Source: Anaerolineales bacterium (GTDB taxonomy: Bacteria; Chloroflexota; Anaerolineae; Anaerolineales; UBA11858). From it: a stretch of 53,690 nucleotides of DNA. The position numbers and the translations under genes were made by a program. Of this stretch, positions 51,782-53,690 are shown piece by piece (the stretch's first letter is position 1; each line of letters starts with the position of its first letter). A model generated the notes under the pieces. It had not been told where the DNA came from, searched no databases, and saw only the letters and a list, made by a program, of their open reading frames with translations. The stretch lies in assembly GCA_018335275.1 (NCBI GenBank), contig JAGXKM010000003.1, positions 1 to 53,690 of the forward strand, given 5' to 3'.

Positions 51782-53111
51782 TGGAAGATCTCCTTTCAAT
51801 CACACGCACCAGGAAAGACAGGACCAGGGTCATGATCAAATATAGAATAGCCACAGAGTTATAACCTTCAAATGCCCTGAACGTCCGGGAGATCCACAAT
51901 CTCCCGCGCTGCAGCAATTCCGGCAGGGCGATCACAGAAATTAAAGAAGAATCCTTCAGCAAGGCAATGAAATTGTTCCCCAAAGGCGGAAGAATGACCC
52001 TGATCGCCTGGGGCAGGATCACATAGCGCATGGCCTGAAAATAATTCATCCCCAGGGATCGGGCGGCTTCCATTTGCCCTTTCGGGATCGATTCAATCCC
52101 ACCGCGGAAGATCTCCGCCAGGTATGCGCCATAACCAATGGATAAGCCAATGATCGCCGCGGGAATACCCCGCAGGTCGACCTCCCCGATGATCCAACCT
52201 CCGCTGGCATCACGCAGGGCTGGGGTTACAGCGAATCCCATATAGAGCACGATCACCAGCATGGGAAGACCGCGCATGACCTCGACATATAAAGTCGACA
52301 GAGTATACGGCACAGCAGGTAAAAGGGCCATCAGACCTTCAACGACCACGAAAATCAGCCCCAGTTTCCAAAGGTCTTGCGGAAGAGCGGAAAAGATCCA
52401 GGCCAGAATTAAAACGGCTGCGCCGAACAACAGCCGCCAAAAGATATGTTCCCGAAGATCCGGCGAACGATCTGCAACGCGCATCAAACCGAACAACAAC
52501 CCCAGAATCAGCGCGCTGAAAAAAGAGATCACGGTGACTCGGATGGTAAGGAATAAACCGTCCGATTTCCATAAATTTAATAATAATCGCAAAGGGCGTT
52601 TGGAAAAATCATTGAACAAGACCGCTTCCTCACCCACCGCACTGGACCCCGCGAATACCGGTCGGGATGTGTCCACCTCCAGATATTCTGGATTGGGCTG
52701 CGTAATAGGTTCGGCTTCTATCTCATCAGATGCCTGGGATGCGATCCGAATGTTGTAAGGGCCCTTTCGGCCCACAACCTGCTCCTCTTCATCCCAGAAT
52801 TCCACATAAAATGTATATTTCCCGGGTTCCAGGTCGCTCATTGGCCTCAGAGACCAATCACCGTTCTCAGATAAGGCTTCATCCCCTAAAGCTTTTTTAT
52901 GCCAGGGCATATCCAGGATAAATGTCAAGGCGTCGATGTATTTTGCATTTGTCAGCATAGAATAACTGACGAAAAAACCAACGATCAGCACAATCACTGC
53001 CCACCAGGGAACGTCTCCCCAGGGAATGACCCTTACCGGTTGGCTTAATGGATCTTGAGAACCCCGGGATGCCATATCATCGGATTCAGAATCAGATGTA
53101 GTATTCCTCAT
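51774..53111 (-). CDS. Polar amino acid ABC transporter permease with long N-terminal extension
   Basis: The 445-residue protein ends in a typical HisM/GlnP permease domain (about 190-440), with the EAA-like loop QMEAARSLGMNYFQAMRYVILPQA. The first 170 residues are unusual: one membrane segment (about 33-52), then an extracytoplasmic beta-rich stretch (PGKYTFYVEFWDEEEQ region), another short hydrophobic helix and then the permease core. This is much longer than the usual 220-250 residues. An AAGGAAG site precedes the ATG. Confidence 0.92.
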   Translation of the reverse strand: MRNTTSDSESDDMASRGSQDPLSQPVRVIPWGDVPWWAVIVLIVGFFVSYSMLTNAKYIDALTFILDMPWHKKALGDEALSENGDWSLRPMSDLEPGKYTFYVEFWDEEEQVVGRKGPYNIRIASQASDEIEAEPITQPNPEYLEVDTSRPVFAGSSAVGEEAVLFNDFSKRPLRLLLNLWKSDGLFLTIRVTVISFFSALILGLLFGLMRVADRSPDLREHIFWRLLFGAAVLILAWIFSALPQDLWKLGLIFVVVEGLMALLPAVPYTLSTLYVEVMRGLPMLVIVLYMGFAVTPALRDASGGWIIGEVDLRGIPAAIIGLSIGYGAYLAEIFRGGIESIPKGQMEAARSLGMNYFQAMRYVILPQAIRVILPPLGNNFIALLKDSSLISVIALPELLQRGRLWISRTFRAFEGYNSVAILYLIMTLVLSFLVRVIERRSSID

Positions 53112-53271
53112 AAACGCTTCCTTTCTTTGGCGAAAAACAACCCTTTATTAAGATTTCGATCCAGCCGACAAATCATCCTTTCCAGATGCTGAAGAAAGAT
53201 CTCGTCTTTGATGCAGGATGTGCACCGGGCGGAAGTTCCACCCGGCACACATAGGTCAAGTCAAGTATAAC

Positions 53272-53690
53272 CTACTCATTCCCAAAGTACTTGTCGTAAA
53301 TCTCATCATACTCGCCGCTGGCTTTGACAGCCGCCAGCCCTTCGTTGATGGCTTTCAGCAGGTCATCCCGCTCTTTGTTGACCGCGATGCCGTACTGTTC
53401 ATCCGTGTACACACCCGGAAGCACCCGGAGGTCCATCTCGGGATTGGAATTGACGATATCGATCGCCGTCGTGCTGTCAGCCACGGCCGCGTCCACATCC
53501 CCGTTGGCCAGAGCCTGGAAGGCAAGGGTGTTCTCATCGAAGCGGACGACCTCTGCATCTGTCTCGTCCGTGAGCCAGATGTCCCCTGTGGTGCCCAGCT
53601 GCACGCCGACCCGCACGCCTGCAAGGTCATCAGGCCCTTCGATCTCTGCCTCATCCGCGCGCACCGCGATCACCTGACCGGCGTCAAAGT
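53272..53690 (-). CDS. Amino acid ABC transporter substrate-binding protein (C-terminal part)
   Basis: The frame is open to the window edge, so the N-terminus and signal are missing. The visible 138 residues are the C-terminal half of a family 3 solute-binding protein: DLAGVRVGVQLGTTGDIWL, LANGDVDAAVADSTTA and EQYGIAVNKERDDLLKAINEGL. The ending YDEIYDKYFGNE is typical. It lies upstream of the permease gene, with which it forms a binding protein-permease-ATPase operon for a polar amino acid. Confidence 0.92.
   Translation of the reverse strand, partial: FDAGQVIAVRADEAEIEGPDDLAGVRVGVQLGTTGDIWLTDETDAEVVRFDENTLAFQALANGDVDAAVADSTTAIDIVNSNPEMDLRVLPGVYTDEQYGIAVNKERDDLLKAINEGLAAVKASGEYDEIYDKYFGNE

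Noticed and set aside
51782-51799. Longer start of the amino acid ATPase at 51799
   Set aside because: It would put the strong ribosome site AAAGGAGAT inside the coding region; the TTG at 51781 is correctly spaced from it.
1-53690. CRISPR arrays, insertion sequences or phage modules
   Set aside because: No regularly spaced direct repeats, transposase, integrase or phage structural genes were found by eye.

Overview
The window looks like a chromosomal segment of an anaerobic Chloroflexota bacterium of the Anaerolineae type. This is an inference from style: moderate GC, Thr/Pro-rich linkers in exported proteins, a lipoprotein-based sugar uptake system without SusC/SusD, and the housekeeping proteins. 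No 16S rRNA gene is present, so the taxonomy is not proven.

Layout. (1) 40-120: tRNA-Leu(UAA). (2) 321-20147, all on the plus strand: a carbohydrate locus. It has a phosphotriesterase-family hydrolase, a LacI regulator with three matching operators, a sugar ABC importer (lipoprotein binding protein plus two permeases, no ATPase), a lipoprotein GH3 with a CBM9-like N-terminal domain, a lipoprotein GH16 laminarinase-type endoglucanase, an aldo/keto reductase, two phosphorylases of the GH94/GH149/GH161 type, a cytoplasmic GH3 with a PA14 insert, and a cupin. Gluconokinase and a nucleoside-sugar-epimerase-like SDR follow on the minus strand. The enzyme set fits beta-1,3-glucan (laminarin) use: GH16 cuts the polymer outside, the importer takes up oligosaccharides, and the phosphorylases and GH3 release glucose-1-phosphate and glucose inside. 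(3) 22512-31166: a signalling block with two GGDEF proteins and one HD-GYP protein, interrupted by a helix-hairpin-helix protein, a possible 52-residue protein and an exported amidase-like protein. (4) 31420-40441: housekeeping genes (fmt, histidine phosphatase, panE-like, pyrimidine-nucleoside phosphorylase, DMT exporter, queA, DUF2905, ruvB, upp, tpiA). (5) 40677-47457: a complete SUF Fe-S assembly locus (sufC-B-D-small gene-S-U) that diverges from a SufR-like regulator and a SufT-like gene across a compact operator/promoter region. (6) 47673-50171: rpsF-ssb-rpsR followed by a membrane-anchored parvulin, ending at a strong terminator. (7) 50245-53690, minus strand: RNase PH and a polar amino acid ABC importer whose binding-protein gene runs off the window edge.

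The most interesting signals are the beta-1,3-glucan locus with its large divergent phosphorylase, the LacI operator set, an uncharacterised 99-residue protein inside the suf operon, the nested palindrome between the two suf promoters, and several genes whose -10 boxes sit so close to the start codon that leaderless transcripts are likely. No CRISPR array, insertion sequence, integrase or phage genes were seen.
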